Notes: generated by a model not told the origin, from the letters alone. A stretch of DNA of 64,000 nt from Reticulitermes lucifugus (GCA_026260175.1 JAKCWW010000006.1:86273-150272), one strand, 5' to 3'; positions 47,526 to 58,760 are shown, counted from the stretch's first letter. Numbers and translations: made by a program.

Positions 47526-48301
47526 GTCTTAACATTCTTCTATATTGTAGCCTACTGCATAAACTTGCAGTTCATACGTCACATATCCATTAAAATAACA
47601 ACCAGTGGATTATATTTAGGTAAATAGTCGGTGTTTTTTGCAAACTCTATCAAAGATGTAGCAAAATGCAAATTTTGTTAATATTACAGTAGGTGATACA
47701 TATAGTTACCATTTGGCTTTATATGGTTGAACTTACTAAAACACATATTAACGCATCAGGATACCGCAAATTTCACGTTTACGATCCGTACCTAAAATAT
47801 GGCATTTCCTCAATACAAGCACGTAAGCACACACTTATACAGTATAACTATTTATTAACAAAAGACAATAAAAGGATGTATAGTCGGTACTGTCAGTATG
47901 TTTCGATATGATTGCCAAGATAGACACACCCTTTAGGCCATGTCTAAATTTAATGCAGTGTAGCACAAATCATTCGGACGATTACATTCACAGTGTAATC
48001 AATTACGTTGTAGATTATGGAAGCCATCGGCTACGACATGTTCTATCAACTTTTCATCAATATTTCCACGGGAGAATTAGCAAGAGTAGTGAAACTGATT
48101 ACATTAGTTGCCACTCCCACTTGCTGGGCAGGCCTCTGATGAAAAACAAATTCGGAAACTCAGGTTTTGCTCAGAAATGAGAGAGCAACAATGTCTGTAG
48201 TGTTTATATAATCTCCGCCCACTTTCGTCCACTCCACAGAAAATATATTTAAATTTATTATTAGTAACAGAGGCCTGTAAATGTCAGACAGTAATAAAAT
48301 T
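47526..48301. other. No recognised feature
   Basis: Two adjacent open frames (47,693-47,911 and 47,908-48,180) overlap by four bases but show no known domain. Confidence 0.3.
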
Positions 48302-48410
48302 CACCGCGCAAGTTGGCTCACGCTGTAACGGTTATGACTTTTTCGGGAGCTGCAATAAATATTCGAATTCCGGTTTGGGCACCGACTGTCCTGACTGCAG
48401 TGTTCGTAAC
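48302..48410 (+). mobile_element. SINE-like head fragment
   Basis: ccgcgcaagttggctcacgc (A-box-like) and attcgaattccggtttggg (B-box-like) have tRNA-like order but wider spacing than normal. Confidence 0.4.
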
Positions 48411-48617
48411 ACTTATTTTAAACATCCCATTGTGATGATACACAGAGTGTAATGAAGTTTACGATATACTTATTACACTTTATGCAGTGTTCGTAATTTT
48501 ACACAGTCAATCCACGAACATTCCGTGATAGTACGTCATAATAGGCCATTTTCTTTATTAAAGGCCCCGCAGTAGATGCTACGGACGCACCGCAGCCTTG
48601 AAGGCTCATTGTGCAAC

Positions 48618-48760
48618 CCTATGAGGAAGATGATGTTTTTTTCTGCTTTTCCACTTTAATGGAAAACCGGTGGAATGAAACCGATAGGGGAAAACCGAAA
48701 TACTAGGAGAAAAACCTGTCCCAGTGCCACTTTACCCACCACAAATCCCACATGGAGCAG
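48618..48760 (-). mobile_element. SINE family 4 body fragment
   Basis: The minus strand reads 'gtgggatttgtggtgggtaa', 'gtggcactgggacaggtttt' and 'cggttttcccctatcggttt'. There is no head. Confidence 0.6.
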
Positions 48761-49366
48761 TTTGTTTCCTTCTTCTAGAGTGTAGTCCAAGAAGATTACG
48801 CTGTGCAAGATATGCTCAGTCCTGTATTTTCCCTACAATATGCAACCATTTCTTCCGCAAAGCTAACTTTTCTTTGACAACAATAAAGATGGTGGCAGGA
48901 AGCGCCTCCGCAACGTCGTAAATTGTTTATTTACCAATCGACACGGCGTTATAACCCAGAAGACTAGCATCTTATCAGCACCGCTGCGAAAATTACAAAC
49001 ATAGACTTCCTAATGTTAAAAGAGCAGACATAGAGAAAAGACTGCTGCGTTCTTGTCGTCTGCTGTACACAGATCTGACGTGCAGGCGCCTGTCCGGTCA
49101 GTAGCAGAGGATTCACAACAAGCTTCCTACTGGCGCTGGAATTTGAAAGGTATAAAAATAGCTTATTGTGCTTCGGAAGGCATACACAAATGAATATGTA
49201 AATGAAATCATTGAAAACTTGTGGACGTAACAAAACCACAAACATGAGTTGTAAGTAAATAGCTTACACAATGACTGTTTGCTCTTTGGGTTAACTTCAG
49301 GCCTGCACGCCGCGAGTGAACTCGTACAGTAGCTAACTTTAAAGGCTGACGAACCCTGATTTAGAG
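48761..49366. other. No recognised feature
   Basis: Nothing recognised. Confidence 0.35.
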
Positions 49367-49647
49367 CAGGGCTTTTCAACTGTTTTTCCTCGTGTAAATC
49401 TTATCACCAACAAAATTTTTACTCGTAATACCAGGTGCTGAATATTGTAATAACGTACTGTTTGTGCTCTTCTACTTTAACTTTATAAATGCTTTATAAA
49501 TGTTTCTTCTTTTCATTTAAATACACGTAAAACAATTTTTGTAATGCTATTAACATATTTAAAATTTAAATTTGAAAAAAGGTAATTGCCAAATATTTTC
49601 GCTTTCTACACGACTACCTTCCGCATACCAACGGTTGGAAACTGCTG
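49367..49647. mobile_element. Non-autonomous hAT-type element (MITE) with perfect 8-bp duplication
   Basis: The left end CAGGGCTTTTCAACTGTT and the right end, read on the other strand as CAGCAGTTTCCAACCGTT, form an 18-bp imperfect TIR. atttagag stands immediately outside both ends (49,359-49,366 and 49,648-49,655), a perfect 8-bp target duplication as hAT transposases produce. At 281 bp it is too short to code and would depend on a transposase elsewhere. Confidence 0.85.
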
Positions 49648-49847
49648 ATTTAGAGAAATGTTTATGTTTTAATAAAATTTAGTAATTAAGTTACTTTTCA
49701 AACGGGAGAATTTTATTCATAATTACATACTTTGGATCGATGACATTTTCTTGCCCTGATTATGGAATAGTTAATTAAAACATAAACAATTGTTTGTTGA
49801 ACTTCGTCGGGTATCAACTTAACTTTTTGCTCACCGTGCATTTTGTT

Positions 49848-50008
49848 AATAGATAACATTCATCAACCAACAACTGCACTAATTAAAATTTATTTAACAC
49901 TTTAAGATTGCCCTACATATGTTTCGGTCCGAAACATATGTAGGGCAATCTTAAAGTGTTAAATAAATTTTAATTAGTGCAGTTGTTGGTTGATGAATGT
50001 TATCTATT
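49848..50008. repeat. Perfect 161-bp palindrome built from a hammerhead-element half
   Basis: Two identical 80-bp arms (49,848-49,927 and 49,929-50,008) in inverted orientation flank a single base at 49,928. Each arm, read outward from the centre, begins CCGAAACATATGTAGGGC, the stem-II side, GAAAC and cleavage side of the hammerhead-like motif. It then runs about 60 bp into element sequence. The core CTGATGA is absent from both arms. Identity over the whole length means recent origin, gene conversion or an assembly artefact. Confidence 0.9.
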
Positions 50009-50326
50009 CGTCGGGAATATTTTCATTAGCATAGAGTAATCCTTTTCTAATGTAATTAAGAGGTTTAAAAATATCCCACAGGCAGCAGAACTGTCAATAT
50101 TTGCGGTAATATGTTTCAAAAGGGAATCTTTGTTAAATGCAGGGTAACAAACACGAGTACCACAGAATTTGTAGAAAATTTGTGATGCAGGAAATTCTGA
50201 AGGACCTTTGTCTTACGTAGTTATTAATAGATACTTTTCCAATTATAGAACATTGACACTTTGTTAGCTGGTCATTTTTATTATACAAATATAAACTGTA
50301 AATGGCTGCATTATGTCAGACAATCC

Positions 50327-50592
50327 CATTTTTTTTACAATGGCTCGACAGCCCCTTGGGGGCCTAGGCCGCCTCATTTTTCGAGGCTTCACGGTCACAC
50401 TTTTTAGACACACCACATTCGGTAGGACTCCTTTGGACGAGGGATCAGCTCGTCGCAGAGACCTCTACCTGACAACCCACAACACTCAAAAGAGACAGAC
50501 ATCCATGCCCCCGGTGGGATTCGAACCCAGAATCCTTGTAAGCGAGCGGCCGTAGACCCACGCCTTAGACCGCACGGACACTGGGATCGGCC
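50327..50592 (-). mobile_element. tRNA-derived SINE, family 2, full length with target duplication
   Basis: The minus strand begins GGCCGATCCCAGTGTCCGTG and contains GGGTTCGAATCCCACC as B box. The full family-2 body follows, and it ends with an A tail (T run at 50,329-50,336). cagacaatcc flanks both ends (50,317-50,326 and 50,592-50,601, sharing one base with the head). This copy shows the sequence that the gap hides in the 34,979 copy. Confidence 0.9.
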
Positions 50593-50601
50593 AGACAATC
50601 C

Positions 50602-51114
50602 TATACGCTACACTAGACATGCATCGCTTCACGTGTGTAGCCTGATCTAAGAGATAATAAGGCTTTTATCCGAAAAAGGACATTCAGGCTGGGTTTGCAA
50701 GGGGAAGCCTAAGCGACCCAGTTGCTAGAGTTGCTTTTAGTGTGATGAGAGAAAAAAGGTCAGTATTCCGACGTAGATTTGGCATTTTAAAATCTCTACT
50801 CAAGCTGATGCAGTAGAACAGTTGTTCTGAAAATTTTAGGCTTCACGAATCCCATACAAAGTAGCCCTTATTCTGCAAATTTCCTCCCAAAAATTATCAT
50901 TACTCGCGGGCCCCTTAGACACAATTCTCATAACATTTGAGTTGGAAAACTGAAAAATAAGAAATACGCTTAAACTGAAACCCCTTTATTAAATCAATGC
51001 AAGAATTTCTTATTGGCAAAATTTCGTTGCATTAATAACATTGAACTCAAGACTGCATAAATTCTGAATAAATAAACGACATTATTTTTACTGAAACTTA
51101 TTTACTCAACTCGC
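50602..51114. other. No recognised feature
   Basis: Nothing recognised. Confidence 0.35.
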
Positions 51115-51564
51115 GTGTCTCTTAAGGCTCGACTAGACGGTGCGTGGCTCGGCTCGTGTTACGTCATAACTGACGTCATTGACAAAGAATCGTATTCAAA
51201 CGTGCCATGTATCCGGCCTGGCGCGGCGCGGCTTGTGATTGGGCGAGCGAGTCTTGTTGGATCGCCGCAGAAGCGGTTTTTGCACGATCCTCAAAGGGAC
51301 TCGGCGCTGGCAGCTGTTGCTGCTACACGGGGCTTGCAGTCTACGCGCCAAGCCAGTCTCGTCCAGGTCGCAGGAGAACAACACGACGCGTTATTCCACA
51401 AGCCGAGCCGAACCTACCCGAGCAAGGCCGCNNNNNNNNNNNNNNNNNNNNNNNNNNNNNNNNNNNNNNNNNNNNNNNNNNNNNNNNNNNNNNNTCTGTT
51501 GGCCGAGCAAGTGACGTCACGTCACTCGACGAGCCGCGCGCCGTCTAGTCCCGGCTTTAGACAC
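51115..51564. mobile_element. GC-rich TIR element (MITE) with internal gap
   Basis: The left side gactagacggtgcgtggctc (51,129-51,148) and, in reverse complement, the right side GACTAGACGGCGCGCGGCTC form long terminal inverted repeats. These continue outward to gtgtct/agacac (51,115 and 51,564) and inward to tgacgtca-type stretches. The interior is strikingly GC- and CpG-rich compared with its surroundings, which explains the apparent open frames there. No reliable target duplication was found, so the superfamily is not assigned. Confidence 0.7.
51432..51494. other. Assembly gap, 63 N
   Basis: A run of N inside the GC-rich TIR element. Confidence 1.
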
Positions 51565-51799
51565 AACCCCGGTTGAGACACACTATAGTGTACAGCAGTT
51601 GATAGTTACGTACAGGGTCCTTAGTTTTTCTGGCGCTTTTCGCTGGTCACTTCCTGTCGAATACTTTATCGCCTTAGCTGGGCTGAATAAGCGATCACCT
51701 ACATACGATTTGTTACAAAGTTTATGATGTCTGTAGTAGTGACGTCAGTCCGTCTTCAGTAGCAATGGAGATATAATTTTAGCGTAGCATGTTTCGGTA

Positions 51800-52375
51800 C
51801 GATGTGCGTGATCCTACAAGAGTGTCGTCGTAATTCCAGACAAAGATTTCGTGATTCGCGTGTCCCGAACAAGAAAACAAATTTAATAAGCGCAAAAGAT
51901 TTCAAGCAACGTGTATTCTAGTGAGAAGGAAACAGGCAGAAAAAAATGCTGAGGAAAATGTAGACGAAATTGGTGTTAGATTGAAGATGTCTCCAAGAAA
52001 ATCTTTGATTCGACTTGCACAGAAAAAGGGCATGTCTGAGTCATCTGCAGGAACTGCGACAAAACTGCCGCACTTACATTTATGCTAGGCAGCAGTAATT
52101 CACGTTCCTTAGGACACATACCTTGAAGAAAGAACGAATTTTGTGAGATGGCATCTTCGTGCGGTACGTAGTGGAGACGTAGGCCTCCACATTCGGTCTG
52201 TTCAGCTATAAAATATGGTTTGATCTAAGTGAATACGAGAACTAGCAGATTAACAGGTACAGGTTTGCAAAAAATAATACGTTCCCTGTCATGACGTTCA
52301 GTTTGATGTGTGGTGTGCTGCGAGTGCAACTGGGATTATTGGACTTCTTTTCTCGTGAGCTCGAATGTCCACACT
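51800..52375 (+). pseudogene. mariner-like transposase pseudogene (DUF4817-type)
   Basis: One frame across 51,966-52,145 reads VRLKMSPRKSLIRLAQ, then MSESSAGTATKLPHLHL, a stop (TAG 52,086-52,088), AAVIHVP, a second stop (TAG 52,110-52,112) and EERTNFVRWHLRAV. This matches the helix-turn-helix and following region of the mariner/Tc-like transposases annotated with DUF4817 in insect genomes. Weaker matches continue to VWCA.SATGI near 52,310-52,345 and upstream around 51,840-51,940. Two in-frame stops and frame changes make it inactive. It lies just right of the GC-rich TIR element, but nothing shows that the two belong together. Confidence 0.6.
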
Positions 52376-52719
52376 AAAGTAGAATAAAATAAATTGTAAT
52401 TATTATCTCTTAACATCTCATAGCTGCCTTACAAAAATTATATTACTACAATAGGGTAATACACGACAGTTTGCTATTATATCTTCGCCTACAGCCATAA
52501 CTTATTTCAAATAAAAATATTGCATGATAATTATACTGAGAGTCACGTTTTACTTTAAAAAATTCGATCTTCTGTTCCATAGTGTTACTTAGTTGGTGAC
52601 TTGGTTGTTTCGCTGGTTAATTGGTTTGGCAGCTATTTGGAAACCGTGGTAAAAATCCACAGTACATTTTAAAACTGCTTTAAAACAGAATTTTAAATAT
52701 AAACCTAAAAGATAAAATT
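52376..52719. other. No recognised feature
   Basis: Nothing recognised. Confidence 0.35.
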
Positions 52720-52985
52720 GTCACTGTGCACGCCAAAAAAGACATATGGAGACGAGGAGCTACAGCTCCCCTCATTCCTAACCTGGCCACTTACATGGTG
52801 ATGAGAATCATATTCACGTGGCCTCTTTACCTCCTGGGAAAGAACCCCCTTTCCTCTTGTGGGGGTTCCAAAAACAGTATTGACGCTGTAGAGTAGAAAA
52901 AAGATTTTGTTCTTGTAGGTATGAAACCCCGATCCTCTGTATCGTGCTTGTATCCTAGTCACTATACCGACTGATCTGTCACACA
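52720..52985 (-). mobile_element. tRNA-headed SINE, separate family
   Basis: The minus strand from about 52,980 reads ACAGATCAGTCGGTATAGTG (A box) and reaches GGGGTTTCATACC as a weak B box. The body contains 'ccacaagaggaaaggggg' and 'ggaggtaaagaggccacg', unlike the other families here. Ends are uncertain. Confidence 0.5.
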
Positions 52986-53999
52986 GTCTATTTACTTTCT
53001 ATTAACGGAGGAGCATACCTAGTAATGCATGTAAACAATTTTATAGATTAGGCCTACATTTCGTGTAATTACTTTTATTTGTATGTGAAACCGGTTTGTA
53101 ACTGTGATTAGGATGTCTGCAGCATTAGACTAGAGTATTTAGACGCCAAAGGCCAGTGCACTGGATCAATTGCCTTTAGACGTGTTGTTCAGGGATGTCC
53201 ATTTTTTACACGCTCCAGAATAATGAGCACTAACAGAAGGTTCGTTTTGTGTATGTATGTATGTTGCATGAGTCTTATCAGAAGTTTTGATATAATCATT
53301 ACTGGGCGGGCGTAATTGGTTGGTGGACCGCATACTGCTCCGGTTAATCTAATCGAACGTTGGTGCACCGTGCTACTGGCACTCACACGGGTAATACCAA
53401 CTCTAGAGAGCAGTTGCGTGCTACACTCTGGACTGAAAACACAGTTCTGTTCCGTTGTGTCGTCGTGAACTGAGAGACAAGAGGTTTCTCACGTCTGTGA
53501 GTGTCAAGATTATGTATGGTATTGTGGAATATGACGCCGTGTAGTTTATTAGATCGACACAAACCTTTTGAAATAACCTGTTGTTTTCATTTAAGGAACG
53601 TATGACTTCTACGCTGAATAATGTTGTACCAGTTTCCTCGAAACAGTGATATCAACCTAACAAACTACAGCACGTCAAATGCAAAGAGAACGTAATCTTG
53701 ATTTCTGCTTGTTGTGTTTACGAATTATGTAACTTCATGTCTATGCCAGGTTGAAAATCACCTTTTCCAGCATATGCTTGCTTGTATATCTCTTACACTT
53801 CGTCCAGTAAGTTTATAATTCTGTGTTGTCCTCAGTTACCTGTCGCAGGCCACTTTGTTTTTGTGTTCTTGTGGCGCTGCAAGACAGTCTCAGTGTCACT
53901 GCTGCTTCTGACGTGTCCGTTATGACACATCCGGCTGATGGCTGAATCAATATGGAGCATGAGTGAAATGACAGTTGAGGGGGTAAAACAGAATTTCTC
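52986..53999. other. Unassigned; short repeat end at 53,526-53,550
   Basis: gtggaatatgacgccgtgta (from 53,525) matches the end of the repeat family at 28,747. Nothing else recognised. Confidence 0.35.
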
Positions 54000-54095
54000 T
54001 TAACACATCTGTATCAGTGACTGTCCACCATAAATCCCACCAGAACTACCCAGCGATTGAACCCGGTTTTCGCACCGTCTGCATGAGACTCATTA
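54000..54095 (-). mobile_element. SINE family 4 head and start of body
   Basis: The minus strand reads AAAACCGGGTTCAATCGCTG (B box), then 'gtgggatttatggtggaca', the order of family 4. Confidence 0.55.
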
Positions 54096-55285
54096 CAGTT
54101 TTCTATACGTAATATCTTCGTTACCGTCTTGTCTTCAAGTTTGTCACTTGTTTTCACCAAGTTACATCGGATTTGAGGTTCGTACGGCGATAAATATGAT
54201 TGAGATCATTGGAGATCTATCATCGCGTAGTCTCGTAGATAGGCAGAGTAGCCATCTTTTCAAAAGTACTTGCTGAATCCGTCTTCATGGAATAAGACCG
54301 AAGCAGTAGGTTCCGTTAAAACGTTAGTGCGTGCGTACCAAAACTGTATTGCGTCACAGTCCACATTAACGTAATATTTAATAAATTTGTTCCTATGTTT
54401 GACTAACCACCGCACAGTAGCTTTTTGATGAACAGTGGAAATACAAATATATACTTCGGCACTGAATTGACTGAGACGTCGGTTTTACGCTTCGGCCGCC
54501 TTAATCCTGATAAAAGAGTTCCAGGTACGCGTCAAATAGAGGGATGGATAATTATGTTTGAAAATATAAATATACACCTGTTTCGCTATCCTGTCCATAA
54601 AGCACAGAATATTCTATATAAGGAAATAGCCGTTAAGAATAAAGACCCTTCAAGGAGGTTCCCTTGTTTTATGGATATTGCAGACAATTTTCTAGATAAG
54701 GCAGCTGCGTCAGGAACTTGATTAAATGCTGGCAGTTGACTTATTTTTTGCATGTGAAGTCTGTAATTAATTGAGCTGAATAAAGAACACGAACTAGTAA
54801 TTCGTTTTGTTACTTTCCTGGAATTTCAGGAAGAAAAGGGGGAGAGAAAAGAGATGATGGGATGTTGGCCTACGTTTTCTGCAACAGAGTAGTCTTTTGT
54901 TTCCCACGTACAGATAGCGTTAAGTGGAAAAGCCCGACACAGTCACTCATTCCACAAAGGGGCATAAATGACGGTTAAAACTGAATTCAAATGCAATTTT
55001 AAAATGCCTTTTGCTAAAGTTCTAAAATCTTTTTAACAGAATTTTTTTTTTTTACCAAGGCTCTCTTACATCAAGTATCTGATGAAGGAACTCTTTTGCA
55101 ACTCCTACGCCGAAATGAAGAGACTGGCACAAGACAGACATCTATGGTTGCAGCGACAAGGCTTAGCCTTTAGAGAAAGATGATGCTGATGAAGGTTTCT
55201 AGGTTTCTGGGCTCCGTATATCGCCTCATATTAAAAAAAGAACACGACATTTCGGAAACTGAATCTGAATACCTATTTAAAACTT
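54096..55285. other. No recognised gene
   Basis: A 98-codon open frame lies at 54,425-54,721 (plus). It has mixed composition and no domain I recognise. It could be a repeat fragment or chance. Confidence 0.3.
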
Positions 55286-55562
55286 GGGGTCGGGATAGCG
55301 CATAGGTATAGCGACTCGCTACGGGCTCGACGGTTCGTGGTTCGAGCCCCGGTGGATGCAAAACATTTTCTCTTCTCTACATATCCAGCCTCCTGTACAA
55401 TGTGTACCGTCGCTCCTTCCCGGGGGTGAATTTGCGGAAGTGTGGCTTTGAACACCGTCTCCCCCACCCCCGCGCCCAATCTAGTGCTATAAATGGTGGA
55501 GCCATAACTCTACTCCCCCTTGATGCCTGTATTGACACGCTACAGGACGTCTTTACCTTTAC
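55286..55562 (+). mobile_element. tRNA-derived SINE, family 1
   Basis: The head GGGTCGGGATAGCGCATAGG and B box GTGGTTCGAGCCCCGG are clear. The body follows the family with a deletion after 'ttctctacatatc' and ends 'gtctttaccttt'. Confidence 0.8.
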
Positions 55563-55879
55563 CCACAACTCCAGTACGTGCCTTCTCGACCTTTCACCTA
55601 AAGACGTAGACAAATCCTGTCTCCGAAATTACTTATTTCATTTTGTTTTTGTTGAATACGATTCGGTGGTCAATATCTAGGAACCTAGCAAGCCTATGCA
55701 ATATACTACTGTCAGAACCCTTTAGAGTTGACCAATCAGTTTGTATTTTTATAGTTGGTTGAGTTGACTTGTCCGTTCCAATTTACGTGGCTTGTGAAGT
55801 GCAAGATTTTGATATTTCTAATGATAATTTTCAGACCAGGCATTCAAACAGCGCTCGCGCGCGCAAGCGCGTGTCTGTA

Positions 55880-55943
55880 ATTGTGTGTGATCTAGAAACC
55901 TCAAAACGAGGCGGCCTAGGCCCAAGTTTGGCTGTTGTGCCAC
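55880..55943 (+). mobile_element. SINE family 2, 3' end fragment
   Basis: gtgtgtgatctagaaacctc, 'gaggcggcctaggccc' and 'ggctgttgtgccacag' match the 3' end of family 2 (34,979 and 50,327). The 5' part is absent. Confidence 0.65.
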
Positions 55944-56919
55944 AGATGAAAATAAGATGATGAAAAACTCAAAGTATAAGATGGATAAAATACGTAAAAA
56001 GAGTAAGAAGCTTTAATGTAAGCATATTTAGTCGAAAAATCTGAAAAGGTAAATAGCTTGTGGAGACCTAGTCATAGAGGGAGCGAGACACTACTGAAAT
56101 GGGTCTAAAACAAATAGGATGTAAGTTTATTGACTGGATTCCACGAAGCTCAGGACGGGAATCATTGACAAAGTCTTATAAATATGGCATAAAACTTTGC
56201 ATTTCATAAAAGACAGTAGTTTCTTGAGTAAGTGAGCAATTATGAGTTTATCAATCAGAATTCTTCATGGAGTCGCCTGAGTCTAATATTTAATCTGATA
56301 TGAACTTCCCCGCATTACAGCAGATTAGATTTATTATACACAACTCCATTGCACGGTGTGCTTAAATGAACATACATATGGAAAACACGCCTGTCTTTCA
56401 GCTTCTCTGTACGTATTTTTGATAATAGAACTGCTGGGCGCATTTTTATAAAATTTTGTAAGGACGTGAGGCAACTGGGAGTAATGACTATTTTGTTTCC
56501 TATAATCGGTAACAAAAAAAACACGACTGAAACACGAACATATGATGCAGAACCGACACTAGCGCCATTTTCAAAATCCAGTAACCACAGTAAACCTCTT
56601 CCCTACTCCATATTTGTATTCAATATTCTTCCTGCCCGGAATGCCGGGATGCAAGAAACGCAAGTGGCATGTCTGTTGTGTGCAACATGTTGCACTTTAC
56701 GTGTTATTGTTGCTATGCTGTCCTGAACAGCAAGCAACTTTACATACCCTAAGCGACTTCAGTTACAGTTACTTGTGCTGTCTTGACAGCGCTACAGAGA
56801 GCTTCTCTACCTGTGTCCCGACTTGGCTATCTAAAGTCATTGCGCTGCAGCTGTCTGGATGTAATCGGACTAGGATAAAAGTTGTTTAGAGCAGCTACAC
56901 TTGTAATAACTATCTTCCT
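55944..56919. other. No recognised feature
   Basis: An open stretch at 56,466-56,889 in two frames shows no known domain. Confidence 0.35.
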
Positions 56920-57250
56920 AGAGCAGAGTCTGTCTTAAGAAGCTTATATTGGCTCAGCTAGTCAAAAAATTTCACGCTCTTTACGGAACCATCACAAGAC
57001 TCTGCCACTGGTTCCTCTTGTCAGTCAGATGAATGTACCCATAACATTCCATTGTGTTTCCTTATGAGCCATATCATTATTATCTTTCCATCTACTTCTT
57101 TGTCTACGAAGTGGATACTTCCATTCAGAACTTCTGCAAAAATTTGTATGCGTTTCTCTTATCTTGTATGCTATTAAAATCAGCGTCCAAATGATTCTCC
57201 CTCATCTGATTTGGCGAGAAGTACACATCATGGCGCCCCTCATTATAAAG
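56920..57250 (-). pseudogene. LINE 3' end fragment
   Basis: The minus strand keeps 'cgtagacaaagaagtagatg' and 'gatggaaagataataatgat' (usual GR.RRRWEDNI), then a divergent end and the terminal non-coding tail found at 9,565 and 19,550. It is heavily decayed. Confidence 0.45.
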
Positions 57251-57623
57251 TTTTCTCCAGGCCCGTGTCATACTAAAAAATAAAGGTTTTATTATTTCCT
57301 TTTAAAAAGTGTAATAATGTAAGAAAAAACTAAAATTAATATCTTTATTGCGGCCAAAATATTTTAAAGCTCTGTAGGTTTGAACAACAACTGAAAATTC
57401 AAAAGGCCATCCTCTTGTCCAGAATTGCCAACACATTAGTTAAGCTGTACTCCTGCTCAACTTAAGCTACGAACTATCTACATAAGTTCATTTATCCGGT
57501 ACTTCAGTTCTAAGAATACTAATTCTAAATAGCTGATCTATTAAAACAAGTTTTTGTGAAGTGTTACACAGTCTCCTCGTGGTGTGCTAGCTCTGGTGTG
57601 CGTGTGACTTTGTGAGCTGTAAA

Positions 57624-57681
57624 ATGCAGCAGGCCAAAAGACGCGATGTTGTGTGCCGGTGTACGCTAGCTAGCCAAGTAC
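57624..57681 (+). CDS. Possible first coding exon ending at a splice donor
   Basis: ATG at 57,624 in a fair context (aaaATGc) opens a short frame, MQQAKRRDVVCRCTLASQ, that runs into tac|gtaagt (donor at 57,682) before any stop. The upstream 80 bases are less AT-rich than their surroundings. No downstream exon could be matched and the peptide is not recognised. Confidence 0.2.
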
Positions 57682-57689
57682 GTAAGTAA

Positions 57690-58548
57690 CTAAATGGAGA
57701 AGACTTCTTGTGAAGTTTATAGCCGCTGGAGACGTTACTTTGTTGCACAGTTTTACACTCGGCAATTTTAAAGCCTTTTGATTAAGTGTGTTGAGGCGCG
57801 AACACAGAATTTTTTTTGGAGGGGGCTGACTGTGAGGCTGTATATAATTTATGTTTGATTTTGAAAATTGTGTTACAAACATCACGTGATAATTGTAACC
57901 GTGGCTTAACACTGTACCAACTTCATACATATACGCATAACTATAACTACGTGTTCAATGATTCACTCACCTAATTTAAAACACAAAGTATAATCTTCTT
58001 GGTTTTTTAAATTTTCAATTTTATTTTTCAAATTTCCAGTGTAGTAGTCATCAGTCGATTTCAGTGGCTGAAGAGTAAATCACGTAAAACCATTGATATC
58101 ATCTTGTCTAAAATTCTTTTTTTTTTGTTATTTTGTGTAATTTCGATTTGTGGAAGGGGCAGCTGCAGCCAGGCAGTCCCCATTTGGTTGCGTGCCTGGG
58201 CCTGTTGTTATTGTTGTTATTATTATTGTTGTTGTTGTCGTTGTTAAAACATTTTATGCATTACCAGAGAAGGTCGTGTGAGAATTGGACACTTTGAGAG
58301 ATATGTAACTGAAGCTTGGTGAATTGGAAGCTTTAAAAACTTTAACAACTGCAGGTTGCCTTGTTAGAACATCTGGAAAGAATAACTGAAATAAAATCTC
58401 GAAATTTTGTTGTCAGCATAACTTAAGTCGATGGGAATTTGCACGGATGCCAGGAAAAAAAATGAAAATAAAATTTCAGAAATTGCGAGATTTGCGGTTG
58501 TCACAGCGGTGCTGCTGAAGATTCGAGTTTACTGAGACAAGACCTTGC
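57690..58548. other. No recognised gene; TTG/TTA microsatellite at 58,203-58,248
   Basis: A trinucleotide tract (TTG, TTA) and nothing else recognised. Confidence 0.4.
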
Positions 58549-58641
58549 GTCGTTAGACGAGTGACTCCAGACGTTTCGAAGCATCGTTTTGCGTGCACCT
58601 TTAGTGTCATTTAAAGCGTCAGAAATTACTCATCTAACGAC
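58549..58641. repeat. Hairpin, 25-bp arms
   Basis: gtcgttagacgagtgact (58,549 onward) is mirrored by agttactc-type text ending at 58,641 (gtcgttagatgagtaatt in reverse complement). There are about five mismatches in 25, around a 43-base loop. It may be the ends of a tiny fold-back element. Confidence 0.55.
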
Positions 58642-58702
58642 AAAGCGTCATATCACAGAAGACTTGATTTGTAAGAAACCTAACCAGAAGATTTAATTCG
58701 TG

Positions 58703-58760
58703 ATGAAGATTATTATGATGAATATGATGATGATGGTGATGACGAAGAAGAAGACGAGTT
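58703..58760. repeat. GAT/GAA-rich low-complexity tract
   Basis: Imperfect GAT and GAA triplets on the plus strand. It could encode an acidic run but is not part of a longer frame. Confidence 0.6.

Noticed and set aside
51115-51576. Open frames of up to 153 codons across the gap
   Set aside because: They pass through N bases and a GC-rich inverted-repeat element; no domain is seen.
51788-51802. catgtttcggtac as another hammerhead half
   Set aside because: It falls in the transposase pseudogene and has no core or paired stems on either strand.
54425-54721. 98-codon open frame as a gene
   Set aside because: No recognised domain, splice context or neighbours; chance or an old repeat is as likely.
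55075-55125. CTGATGA ... CCGAAAT as another hammerhead
   Set aside because: No convincing stem II, stem I or cleavage triplet.
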